Source: BTUB01 sp964392765
GTDB taxonomy: Bacteria; Babelota; Babeliae; Babelales; Vermiphilaceae
Length of the DNA: 7,846 nucleotides
NCBI GenBank assembly: GCA_964392765.1
Contig: CAYMRF010000056.1
Coordinates: 1 to 7,846, forward strand
Reading direction: 5' to 3'
The position numbers and the translations under genes are program-made. This document shows, in pieces, positions 1 through 5,272 of this stretch (the stretch's first letter is position 1; every line of letters begins with the position of its first letter). The notes under the pieces were generated by a model. That model saw nothing but the letters and a program-made list of their open reading frames with translations, was not told the origin of the DNA and searched no databases.

Positions 1-107
1 CGCAACAAAGGGGTTATTTTTTAGGTAAAAACAGAGTATATAAGCAGCTATTTTCTTGTTTTGTATTTTCAATCAGAAATAACTGGGATTGCATAAAGTA
101 AGTTGGT

Positions 108-135
108 TTGACTTTATCATCGGCTCTTTTATACT
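108..135 (+). promoter_or_regulatory. Strong sigma-70-type promoter of the leader peptide / 127-aa gene unit
   Basis: A TTGACT -35 box lies at 108-113 and a TATACT -10 box at 130-135, separated by 16 bases. Both differ from consensus at one position. Counting from the -10 box, transcription should start near base 142. The TTG at 108 could be read as an alternative start codon of the downstream frame, but it is the -35 box, so translation cannot begin there on this transcript. Bases 1-107 are A+T-rich and I see no gene in them. Confidence 0.8.
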
Positions 136-168
136 ACTATTATCTTTTTTTAAGAGAAAAGGTGAGTA

Positions 169-228
169 ATGAACAGCAGAGAAAAAAAACTAAATCACTA
201 TTTTTTACAAGAAGAGGTCTTCTCATGA
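169..228 (+). CDS. Putative 19-aa leader peptide, translationally coupled to the next gene
   Basis: A short frame starts with ATG at 169 and encodes MNSREKKLNHYFLQEEVFS, stopping with TGA at 226-228. It is preceded by a good Shine-Dalgarno sequence (AAGGTGAG, 159-166), better spaced for this ATG than for anything else nearby. It begins about 27 bases after the predicted transcription start at 142. Its stop overlaps the ATG of the 127-aa gene as ATGA (225-228), the same junction used by three other gene pairs in this window. The peptide has no signal sequence and no obvious run of one amino acid that would suggest classic amino-acid attenuation. Its function may simply be to bring ribosomes to the downstream start. 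The frame could be fortuitous; conservation in relatives would decide. Confidence 0.5.
   Translation: MNSREKKLNHYFLQEEVFS
210..223 (+). promoter_or_regulatory. Small hairpin holding the ribosome binding site of the 127-aa gene
   Basis: AGAAG (210-214) and CTTCT (219-223) pair perfectly around the loop AGGT. The only Shine-Dalgarno-like sequence for the ATG at 225 (AGAGG, 213-217) lies across the stem and loop. Ribosomes reading the 19-aa leader frame would pass through and open this hairpin, so it may enforce coupling. The stem is only five pairs long, so the effect is inferred. Confidence 0.45.
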
Positions 229-608
229 ATAAATTTTTCTCAACTTCTCTTAAAGCATTAGCGATCGTTGCATTATTAAGCAACGTTACTGGTTTTGCAA
301 TGGAAGCAGCTCCTAAAGCAACAGTAGAATTAAAAAAAGATGGTTGCACTGATTGCAAATTTACCGCAAGCATCAAAAATGGCTGGAACTCAGCAGTTAA
401 AGCAGTTTCAGATAAAAAAGCTGCATTCTTTGTAGCAGCAAAAGAAATGAAAGATCGCGGCTGGACCAAATGGTCAACCAATGAAAAAGCTGGCGTTGTA
501 ATCGGCGCAGCAGCAGTTGCAGCAGTTACTGCCGTTGTGGTTTACAAAGCATATAAAGCTTTAACCGCTCCTAAAGTAAAAGTAAACGTTCGCACTAACC
601 GCGCGTAA
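225..608 (+). CDS. Small exported single-pass membrane protein, unknown family
   Basis: A 127-aa protein of no family I recognise. Residues 1-25 form a signal peptide (basic MNKFFSTSLK, hydrophobic ALAIVALL, then TGFA), with likely cleavage before Met26. The mature part is Lys- and Ala-rich and has a CTDC motif (Cys41, Cys44) that could bind metal or form a disulfide. A glycine/alanine/valine-rich membrane helix spans about 89-107, followed by a basic tail of about 20 residues. The predicted product is anchored in the inner membrane with its short middle domain exported. The start at 225 is preferred because it opens the signal peptide and has an AGAGG ribosome site; the in-frame TTG at 108 is the -35 box. 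A strong promoter, own terminator and frequent GCA/AAA codons suggest high expression. Homology to a named family is not claimed. Confidence 0.85.
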   Translation: MNKFFSTSLKALAIVALLSNVTGFAMEAAPKATVELKKDGCTDCKFTASIKNGWNSAVKAVSDKKAAFFVAAKEMKDRGWTKWSTNEKAGVVIGAAAVAAVTAVVVYKAYKALTAPKVKVNVRTNRA

Positions 609-629
609 TTAACGTTACAAGTTTTAAAG

Positions 630-664
630 ATGGCCCTTCTAGAAATAGAGGGGCCATTTTTTTT
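630..664 (+). terminator. Rho-independent terminator of the 127-aa gene
   Basis: An 11-pair stem (630-640 with 647-657; one G-T pair, G+C-rich base) closes a 6-base loop and runs directly into eight T residues (657-664). It begins 22 bases after the stop codon and closes the first transcription unit. Confidence 0.92.
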
Positions 665-720
665 ATTCTTGAGTCTCAATAGTCTTCAATCGAAGCACCA
701 AATGCCATGACGAGAGAATA

Positions 721-770
721 ACCCGCTGAAGCTTGCAGAGCCGGAAGGCCCGGATAAGCGTAAGCTGGGT
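721..770 (+). other. Structured three-part hairpin in the 665-832 spacer
   Basis: ACCC (721-724) pairs with GGGT (767-770). AGCTT/AAGCT (730-734, 762-766) extend inward with GC/GC (735-736, 758-759). CCGG/CCGG (741-744, 750-753) closes a small loop. There is a five-base bulge on the left and no T run after it, so it does not look like a terminator. It lies just upstream of the candidate promoter of the 597-aa gene. No known RNA family is recognised. Confidence 0.4.
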
Positions 771-789
771 CTTGTCCTTGAATAAAGTT

Positions 790-795
790 TATACT
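790..795 (+). promoter_or_regulatory. Probable -10 box of the 597-aa gene
   Basis: TATACT followed by A is identical to the -10 boxes of the two better promoters in this window (130-135 and 3732-3737). It would give a start near base 802 and a 31-base leader ending in the ribosome site GGGAG (823-827). The -35 region at normal spacing (about 767-773, GGGTCTT) is poor, and the nearby TTGTCC (772-777) is only 12 bases away. The promoter is therefore weak, activator-dependent or mis-assigned. Confidence 0.45.
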
Positions 796-832
796 AGCTT
801 TAATGCATTATAAATTTTAAAAGGGAGTTGGT

Positions 833-2626
833 ATGAAGTTTTTTTATTCAAGAAAGCTATTGGTTATTGGCATTTTTCTTCATTGCGTTTCCATAAGAGG
901 GATGGAAGAGGCTACAAAGCCTATAAGTTGGCAACAATTAACATTAAAAACTATCTGTGCGATTGCTTATGATAAATTGACTCCCGACGATAAAGTGAAT
1001 TATCGATTTCAGCTTACTAGATTGATTGAAGACGAGGCTAGTGCTTTTACTGGCAGCACATTAACGGAAATTCGAGTAGTATTAGCTGAATTAAATGGGA
1101 AGACCTTCACGGGAATACCCAAAGCTTTGATACGCCTATGGAGCGGCTCTTCGGTTTCATCCTCCGGTTTTTCTCCCGATTTGCAAGAAGGTCTTCCGGT
1201 AGATGACCTCGCTACATTTTCTTCTAAACCAAAATATGATTTTCATGATGCCGATTTAGATATAATAAAGAATCTTAACCGTGATTTATTATCACCCAGA
1301 TCCAAGGCATCATTTGATGACCGGGCCCTAATTTTAAAACACGTTGTTCTAAGCACATCGGGATCTCCGGCACCAGATATTCCAAGTCCGCGGCCTTCGT
1401 TGCAAGAAGTGATGCCGCCAGCATCACCACTGCCAGTAGCCTTAGCAATGCCCAGACCCCATTCTACAACTCCCGATGATCTTATGCCTCCTGGTCTTAC
1501 ACGCAGCCCAGTAAGTTCACCATCTTCTTCTAGTGATTCTGAAGTAGAAGTAGGGACCTTTAATGATTTTAGTGAAGCTACCGCAGATCAAATTTACGTT
1601 CAAAAAAAGATGGGATTAGAAGTGCTTTCGGCCCCAAGCTTGGAAAGCTTAGAAAAGCGGGCATTAGATTTAGGTTTATCAATTTCACCACGAGGGGATT
1701 CTCCCGCACCATCGGGGAGTGAACCTCTTTTTTCAACGCCAATGCCTGCAGTGGTAGAAAACCCCGTATTTGAAACCAGAAGTCCTGATGAATCATTACT
1801 TCTTCCAGCCGAGCAAAAGAATCCAAGCATTGCTCAGCTCGCGCCGCCCGCTCCCGCGGTCAGGCCAAATTCTGCTCCGCCAGTGGTCCAAGTGCACGTA
1901 ATTGCTCGTCCACAAAGCCCTGCCAGCTCTCATAGCTCGAGTGCTTCAGAAGTTTCGTCCGCATCTTCTTGCGCGTCAGCCCAAGTCTTAAGCCCTCAGG
2001 CATCAGCGCATGATGAGCCACCAATTATTCAAACAACTGCGCGTTCGGAATCTCCTACCCCGCTCATTCTTGCATCGCCAGATGATGAGGCGTTATGGCC
2101 CAGTGAGCAGAGCGAATCATCTTCGCCGGCAACTTCTTCAAGACCTGCTTCGCCTTTAGTTCCGCCAACTTTAGAAAATAATGCATCCCCAAAAGCATCC
2201 ACAGTTCCCTTAATTGATTTATCTCAATTAACGTTAGAACAATTAAAGGAGATGGATCCGGAGCATTTTACCCCGCATGCTCGAGCTCGGCTGCTCCAAT
2301 TACTTGAAGAGAAAAAAGCTCAAATGGGTCCAATAGATCCTGCTGCAGTGCGGCCTGAATTAGTTCCCGATGGTAATGGCAGCGCCGAAGTTGCCGCGGG
2401 AAGCAATACATTAATTCGCACGCTTGAAGCTGCAGGCATTTTTCTTGCAGTTTGGACGGCCACTGAAACAGTAGTTGCCTATAAAAATATTCCACAAGAA
2501 GACTGGGATAACGCAAAAAAATGGCGTAATAAGCTTGATTTATTAGCCCATAAGACTGGAAGTGCTATGGCTTCTCGACCAGGCCAACTCAAAGATATTA
2601 TTAAGAGAAAATTTGCAGGGCAATGA
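833..2626 (+). CDS. Large Ser/Pro-rich exported protein with C-terminal membrane anchor, unknown function
   Basis: A 597-aa protein without a recognised catalytic domain. A signal peptide occupies residues 1-23 (hydrophobic LLVIGIFLHCVS, then IRG), with likely cleavage before Met24. Residues 30-103 and 135-172 look folded. Much of about 104-460 is low-complexity Ser, Pro and Ala with many SP/SPxxS steps and Ser runs (228-235, 365-383), interrupted by a short helix-like part near 247-282. A single membrane helix at about 530-550 is followed by a basic tail of about 47 residues. This suggests a long flexible exported stalk or display region fixed in the inner membrane. A degenerate motif recurs three times (near 35-68, 141-170 and 465-494), including QLTL twice and L(T/S)P or FTP. 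GGGAG at 823-827 supports the start. The stop overlaps the next start as ATGA. A surface or host-contact role is only a guess. Confidence 0.85.
   Translation: MKFFYSRKLLVIGIFLHCVSIRGMEEATKPISWQQLTLKTICAIAYDKLTPDDKVNYRFQLTRLIEDEASAFTGSTLTEIRVVLAELNGKTFTGIPKALIRLWSGSSVSSSGFSPDLQEGLPVDDLATFSSKPKYDFHDADLDIIKNLNRDLLSPRSKASFDDRALILKHVVLSTSGSPAPDIPSPRPSLQEVMPPASPLPVALAMPRPHSTTPDDLMPPGLTRSPVSSPSSSSDSEVEVGTFNDFSEATADQIYVQKKMGLEVLSAPSLESLEKRALDLGLSISPRGDSPAPSGSEPLFSTPMPAVVENPVFETRSPDESLLLPAEQKNPSIAQLAPPAPAVRPNSAPPVVQVHVIARPQSPASSHSSSASEVSSASSCASAQVLSPQASAHDEPPIIQTTARSESPTPLILASPDDEALWPSEQSESSSPATSSRPASPLVPPTLENNASPKASTVPLIDLSQLTLEQLKEMDPEHFTPHARARLLQLLEEKKAQMGPIDPAAVRPELVPDGNGSAEVAAGSNTLIRTLEAAGIFLAVWTATETVVAYKNIPQEDWDNAKKWRNKLDLLAHKTGSAMASRPGQLKDIIKRKFAGQ
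935..1036 (+). repeat. Degenerate protein motif, copy 1 (597-aa protein residues 35-68)
   Basis: The motif starts QLTL, then about 10 residues later LTPDDK, then an amphipathic stretch ending QLTRLIEDE. It resembles residues 465-494 (QLTL ... FTPHARARL ... LLEEK) and more weakly 141-170 (DLDIIKNL ... LLSPRSKA ... ALILKH). The pattern looks like two short helices joined by a Thr/Ser-Pro turn. The similarity is by eye and below certainty. Confidence 0.35.
2225..2314 (+). repeat. Degenerate protein motif, copy 3 (597-aa protein residues 465-494)
   Basis: QLTLEQLKEMDPEHFTP followed by a charged Leu-rich helix. It shares QLTL, the TP turn and the Leu/Glu-rich ending with copy 1 near the N-terminus of the same protein. 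The two copies bracket the low-complexity Ser/Pro region. The proposed middle copy (bases 1253-1342) is weaker. Confidence 0.35.
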
Positions 2627-3114
2627 AGGCTGCTTACTTTTTTCTCGTGATAATCTGTGCGTTTCACTATGCCGATGCGATGAGGTGCGGCGATTCCAAG
2701 CAAGAGGTTGAACAGCTTAAGCGGTTTATTGCCGAGCATGGAATTGCTGCAATTACTCAAGAAGCACGTGAATATTTTGAAGAAAAGGGCGTTAATTTCT
2801 CTCATTTGGCACTACCGGAGAACCATTCTCCAAGTGGCGATTACCATCGTATGGTAGTCGAAGAATTTATTAAACAGTTTGGCAAAGATGCCGTTTGCCC
2901 GGCTATAAGAAATCAGATCGTTGCCAATGGTTGGCATAAGGAGTCGGAGATTATGGCGCAGTTTGCCCCAGAACCCCAACCATTGCCAGCATTAAATTTG
3001 TTTGAACAGCATAAAATTCCACTTCTTCTTGTTGCTGCATTAGCGGTAGGATTGCTTAGTTATGAGATTTTTGCTTGCAATGAGGATGAAGAGAAGCAAG
3101 AGGTTAATTCATAA
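2623..3114 (+). CDS. Exported membrane-anchored protein, unknown family, coupled to the 597-aa gene
   Basis: A 163-aa protein of no family I recognise. Residues 1-19 are a signal peptide (MKAAYFFLVIICAFHYADA), with likely cleavage before Met20. The exported domain (about 20-125) looks mostly helical and has three possible Cys at 22, 92 and, after the helix, 152. A Pro-rich linker (APEPQPLPAL, 115-124) leads to a membrane helix at about 131-150 (IPLLLVAALAVGLLSYEIFA) and a very acidic tail (NEDEEKQE). The start ATG overlaps the stop of the upstream gene (2623-2626). It has no convincing ribosome site of its own, so translation should depend on the upstream gene and the products may work together. 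The plan (signal, short domain, C-terminal anchor) repeats that of the two preceding proteins, but here the tail is acidic rather than basic. Confidence 0.82.
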   Translation: MKAAYFFLVIICAFHYADAMRCGDSKQEVEQLKRFIAEHGIAAITQEAREYFEEKGVNFSHLALPENHSPSGDYHRMVVEEFIKQFGKDAVCPAIRNQIVANGWHKESEIMAQFAPEPQPLPALNLFEQHKIPLLLVAALAVGLLSYEIFACNEDEEKQEVNS

Positions 3115-3355
3115 AATAATGATGTTTTATTCAAATGATTTGCAAGGCGGCTTTTTCTCGCAAAAAAAGCCCCTTGCATCCCAAAAGTTGCGTCTAAGGG
3201 GGGCCTTAGAAATCCGGACGGCGCAAACCCGGCGACAAGCAGCCGAAAAATCGGCTTCGTGCCGCCTTTCAACTTCCTTCGCAAGCTCAGTCAGTTTCAG
3301 GTGCGCCTGAAGTGGAATCGAACGCTGACTAGCGGGAATGCTTAGGAGGATTTTG

Positions 3356-3381
3356 CATGGGACCCTATCCCATGATTTTTT
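3356..3381 (+). terminator. Probable intrinsic terminator within the spacer
   Basis: CATGGG (3356-3361) pairs with CCCATG (3369-3374) around a 7-base loop, and six T residues follow at 3376-3381. It is the only hairpin in the spacer directly followed by a T run on the plus strand. It would end the two-gene operon 833-3114 with a long, folded 3' end, or end an RNA transcribed from within the spacer. The six-pair stem is short. Confidence 0.5.
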
Positions 3382-3709
3382 AATTGCTTACGCAATTTGC
3401 AAAATACACGTTGGAAAATATTAAATTGAGCATTTCTCGACTCATTGCATTCGCTCGAAACGAACGGAATTTAGTTTGTAACAACCTAATAGCCGAATCG
3501 AGGATGCCGACGCTTGCGAGGCATGCCGAAGCCGCCACCAAGCGAGCGTCACGTTAGTGGTTTTTGCAAACGGCAAAAACAGTGAGCTTAGGAAAGGGAA
3601 TTATGCGGCGAAATGAAGGGATTCCAAAGGCGCAGCCTTGGAGCACGAGGTGCAGGAGGGTTTGCGAAAACCTTCCTGCCGCACGCGCCGCGGAGGCGCA
3701 TTATATTTT

Positions 3710-3737
3710 TTGAACAATTACGCAAAACCCCTATACT
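3710..3737 (+). promoter_or_regulatory. Promoter of the Fe-S scaffold / nurA operon, giving a leaderless mRNA
   Basis: TTGAAC (3710-3715) and TATACT (3732-3737) are 16 bases apart, the same spacing and -10 box as the promoter at 108-135. The expected start of transcription, seven bases after the -10 box, is base 3744, which is the A of the ATG start codon. No Shine-Dalgarno sequence precedes this ATG, which agrees with a leaderless transcript. Confidence 0.75.
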
Positions 3738-3743
3738 ACTTCT

Positions 3744-4115
3744 ATGCAGTTATATAAAGAAGAACTATTAGACCATTATCGATTTCCCCGCCATAAAGGG
3801 AAATTAGCCAACCCAGATTTCACCTCTGGGCAGCATAATCCTTCCTGCGGAGATCAAGTCTCTTTTGAGGCAAAGATTACCAATGGCATAATCACCGAGG
3901 TCGCTTTTGAGGGCGCTGGTTGCGTGATCAGTCAAGCAACCGCCTCCATGCTGGCTGAACTGGTTAAAGATAAGCCGATTCAATTTGTGCTTGATCTTAC
4001 TCCTTCTCATATTACTGCACTCATTGGCATGGATTTAGGGCCAACTCGTCTCAAATGCGCACTGCTTTCACTCTACGCGCTTCAAGAAGGTTTGCAAAAC
4101 TATCTGAAAGGCTAA
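3744..4115 (+). CDS. Iron-sulfur cluster assembly scaffold, IscU/SufU/NifU-N type
   Basis: A 123-aa protein that receives sulfur from a cysteine desulfurase and builds or relays Fe-S clusters in the cytoplasm. The N-terminus (LYKEELLDHYRFPRHKG) is typical of the family, so the start is well placed. The three ligand cysteines are present: Cys35 in NPSCGDQV with Asp37, Cys60 in GAGCVISQATASM, and Cys105 in RLKCALL. The residue before the third cysteine is Lys, as in SufU, where IscU has His. The Cys60-Cys105 gap of 45 is close to IscU, and the insertion usual in Gram-positive SufU is missing, so it is a short mixed form. No desulfurase, IscA/SufB or regulator gene lies in the window. The gene heads an operon with nurA and is probably read from a leaderless mRNA. 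Confidence 0.93.
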   Translation: MQLYKEELLDHYRFPRHKGKLANPDFTSGQHNPSCGDQVSFEAKITNGIITEVAFEGAGCVISQATASMLAELVKDKPIQFVLDLTPSHITALIGMDLGPTRLKCALLSLYALQEGLQNYLKG

Positions 4116-4116
4116 G

Positions 4117-5244
4117 ATGCTCAATAAAGTAAAACTTCTGGAACAATTGCAAACAGTATCAAACGATCTTTTTTTAGATATATCAAATGAATTTGAGATT
4201 GCCCGTCAATCATGGCAGCGCATTGTGGATGATCCGGCATTTCTTTATAAAGTGCGCGAAATTTCTACTCCATGGCTCGTGCCTGATTGGCAAGATCCTA
4301 TTGGTACCGTAACGGCAATTGATCAGAATTTGCCCAACTATACCGTGCTTGCCGTAGACGGCTCGCAAGTATATCCCGATCGGCATCAAGGAACCGCATG
4401 CTTTTTAGTAAATATTGGCTCAGTAACTTTAGATTACGGCAATCAACTTCCTAAATCCGTGCAGTTTAGTTCTACGCCCACGGTGTTCACCGGAGACGGT
4501 GAACAAGAGATTGCGGGCGGACAAGATTGGGTGAATTGCCGCCGCCAAGAATTGGAATTGCAAACCGGTTTAGAAATGAGTATTGAATTAAAAAAACAGA
4601 TTGGCGATACTCCATTTGCATTCTTGTTTGATGGCTCTTTAATTTTTTGGCATTTAGAGTCCAAAGAAAACAATCTAAAGGAATTATTCTTAAACAAATA
4701 CTTGAGCTTGCTGGATCAGTTGCATAAAAATAAAATATTGTGCGCGGGCTATATTAGTTTGCCCAAGAGCAAAGAGCTCGTGAATCTTATTCGCGTAGAG
4801 CTGTGCAAATTTAAATTAGAAGGGTGCAAAGAGTTAGAAGCGGTAAACCATTTAGTTGATGCAAGTATTGCCAGATTCTTTTTGCAACCGAATGAACGTT
4901 CCATCGTCTTTAAAAGCAATGCAAAAATTGGTGCAAGCTATGCGCCGCCTTTGGTTCCTCACTTTTTTTATCTCAATGTGGGTGCTGAAATTGCGCGTAT
5001 CGAAATTCCGGCATGGATTGCTCAAGATGAGCAAAAAGTGAATTTAGTGGCCCAGATTATTTTAAATCAAAGTATCAAGGGGCGCGGATATCCGGTGGCA
5101 CTTGCTGAATCTCATGAACAGGCGGTGGTAAAAGGCCCCGATCGGGAATTCTTCTATCATTTGATTACCAAGCTTGGTATTGATCGCAAGCAGCAGATTA
5201 ATTCTTCGCAAAAGAGCATAAAAAAAAGAGGAATGGGAGTTTAA
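4117..5244 (+). CDS. nurA: NurA-domain nuclease (DNA double-strand break end processing)
   Basis: A 375-aa protein matching the NurA family, nucleases that in archaea and some bacteria work with the HerA translocase to resect DNA ends. Visible signatures are VLAVDGSQVYPDRH (residues 77-90, metal-binding Asp81), RRQELELQ (142-149, candidate acidic ligands Glu145/147), FLFDGSLIFWH (169-179, Asp172), the LCAGYISLPKSKELVNLIR region (208-226) and YPVALAESHEQAVVKG (325-340, His333), followed by PDREFFY. All expected catalytic positions seem present and the length is normal for the family. The C-terminal 20 residues are basic and probably disordered. The gene starts one base after the stop of the Fe-S scaffold gene, with GAAAGG (4106-4111) as ribosome site, so the two are co-expressed. 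No herA lies nearby. Its targets in this organism are unknown. Confidence 0.9.
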   Translation: MLNKVKLLEQLQTVSNDLFLDISNEFEIARQSWQRIVDDPAFLYKVREISTPWLVPDWQDPIGTVTAIDQNLPNYTVLAVDGSQVYPDRHQGTACFLVNIGSVTLDYGNQLPKSVQFSSTPTVFTGDGEQEIAGGQDWVNCRRQELELQTGLEMSIELKKQIGDTPFAFLFDGSLIFWHLESKENNLKELFLNKYLSLLDQLHKNKILCAGYISLPKSKELVNLIRVELCKFKLEGCKELEAVNHLVDASIARFFLQPNERSIVFKSNAKIGASYAPPLVPHFFYLNVGAEIARIEIPAWIAQDEQKVNLVAQIILNQSIKGRGYPVALAESHEQAVVKGPDREFFYHLITKLGIDRKQQINSSQKSIKKRGMGV

Positions 5245-5265
5245 TTCCATCCCTCAAAGTTTTTT
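5228..5265 (+). terminator. Possible terminator at the convergent nurA / 229-aa gene junction
   Basis: GAGGAATGG (5228-5236) pairs with CCATCCCTC (5247-5255) with one mismatch, around a loop that contains the end of the nurA stop codon. Four bases later come six T residues (5260-5265). The stem overlaps the nurA stop and the gap before the T run weakens it. The spacer between the convergent stops is only 28 bases, so some terminator is expected here. Confidence 0.4.
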
Positions 5266-5272
5266 GAAAAGT

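Larger units (their letters stand above)
3115..3743. other. 629-base non-coding spacer, G+C-rich and packed with hairpins
   Basis: No reading frame here has a ribosome site or recognisable protein. The 120 bases at 3181-3300 are about 56% G+C by hand count, against about 38% at 5281-5400 in the minus-strand genes. Hairpins visible on the plus strand are: 3142-3177 (one bulge), 3193-3210 (TCTAAGG/CCTTAGA), 3241-3256 (AGCCGA/TCGGCT), 3296-3311 (TTCAGG/CCTGAA), 3356-3374, 3382-3397 (AATTGC/GCAATT), 3504-3524, 3560-3580, 3623-3642, 3652-3679 (12 pairs, GCGA loop) and 3685-3699 (GCGCC/GGCGC). CTCGACTC (3436-3443) and GAATCGAG (3495-3502) can also pair at long range with one mismatch. This could be a structured RNA, a cluster of palindromic repeats or the remains of a mobile element. 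I recognise no known RNA family. Confidence 0.6.

Noticed and set aside
38..45. TATATAAG as another -10 box
   Set aside because: There is no -35 partner and no gene start at a suitable distance; the promoter at 108-135 explains the gene better.
108..224. N-terminal extension of the 127-aa protein starting at TTG 108
   Set aside because: The TTG is the -35 box of a strong promoter, and the extension would hide the signal peptide that begins at 225.
738..753. SRP RNA-like CCGGAAGG core
   Set aside because: Only the short CCGGAAGG string matches. The asymmetric loop sequences that define the SRP RNA tip are missing on both sides.
1578..1830. Minus-strand frames of 76-82 aa inside the 597-aa gene
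   Set aside because: They are shadows of the Ser/Pro-rich coding region, without ribosome sites or recognisable features.
3142..3177. Terminator directly after the 163-aa gene
   Set aside because: The hairpin is strong, but no T run follows it on the plus strand; the T residues are inside the stem.
3205..3225. RNase P RNA-like AAATCCGGAC
   Set aside because: It resembles part of the conserved GAGGAAAGTCCGGAC block, but the flanking bases and the partner block at the 3' end are not found.
3060..3310. Frames on both strands across the end of the 163-aa gene and into the spacer (74 and 82 aa)
   Set aside because: They have no ribosome site or plausible protein composition, and they overlap the end of a well-supported gene and a hairpin-rich region.
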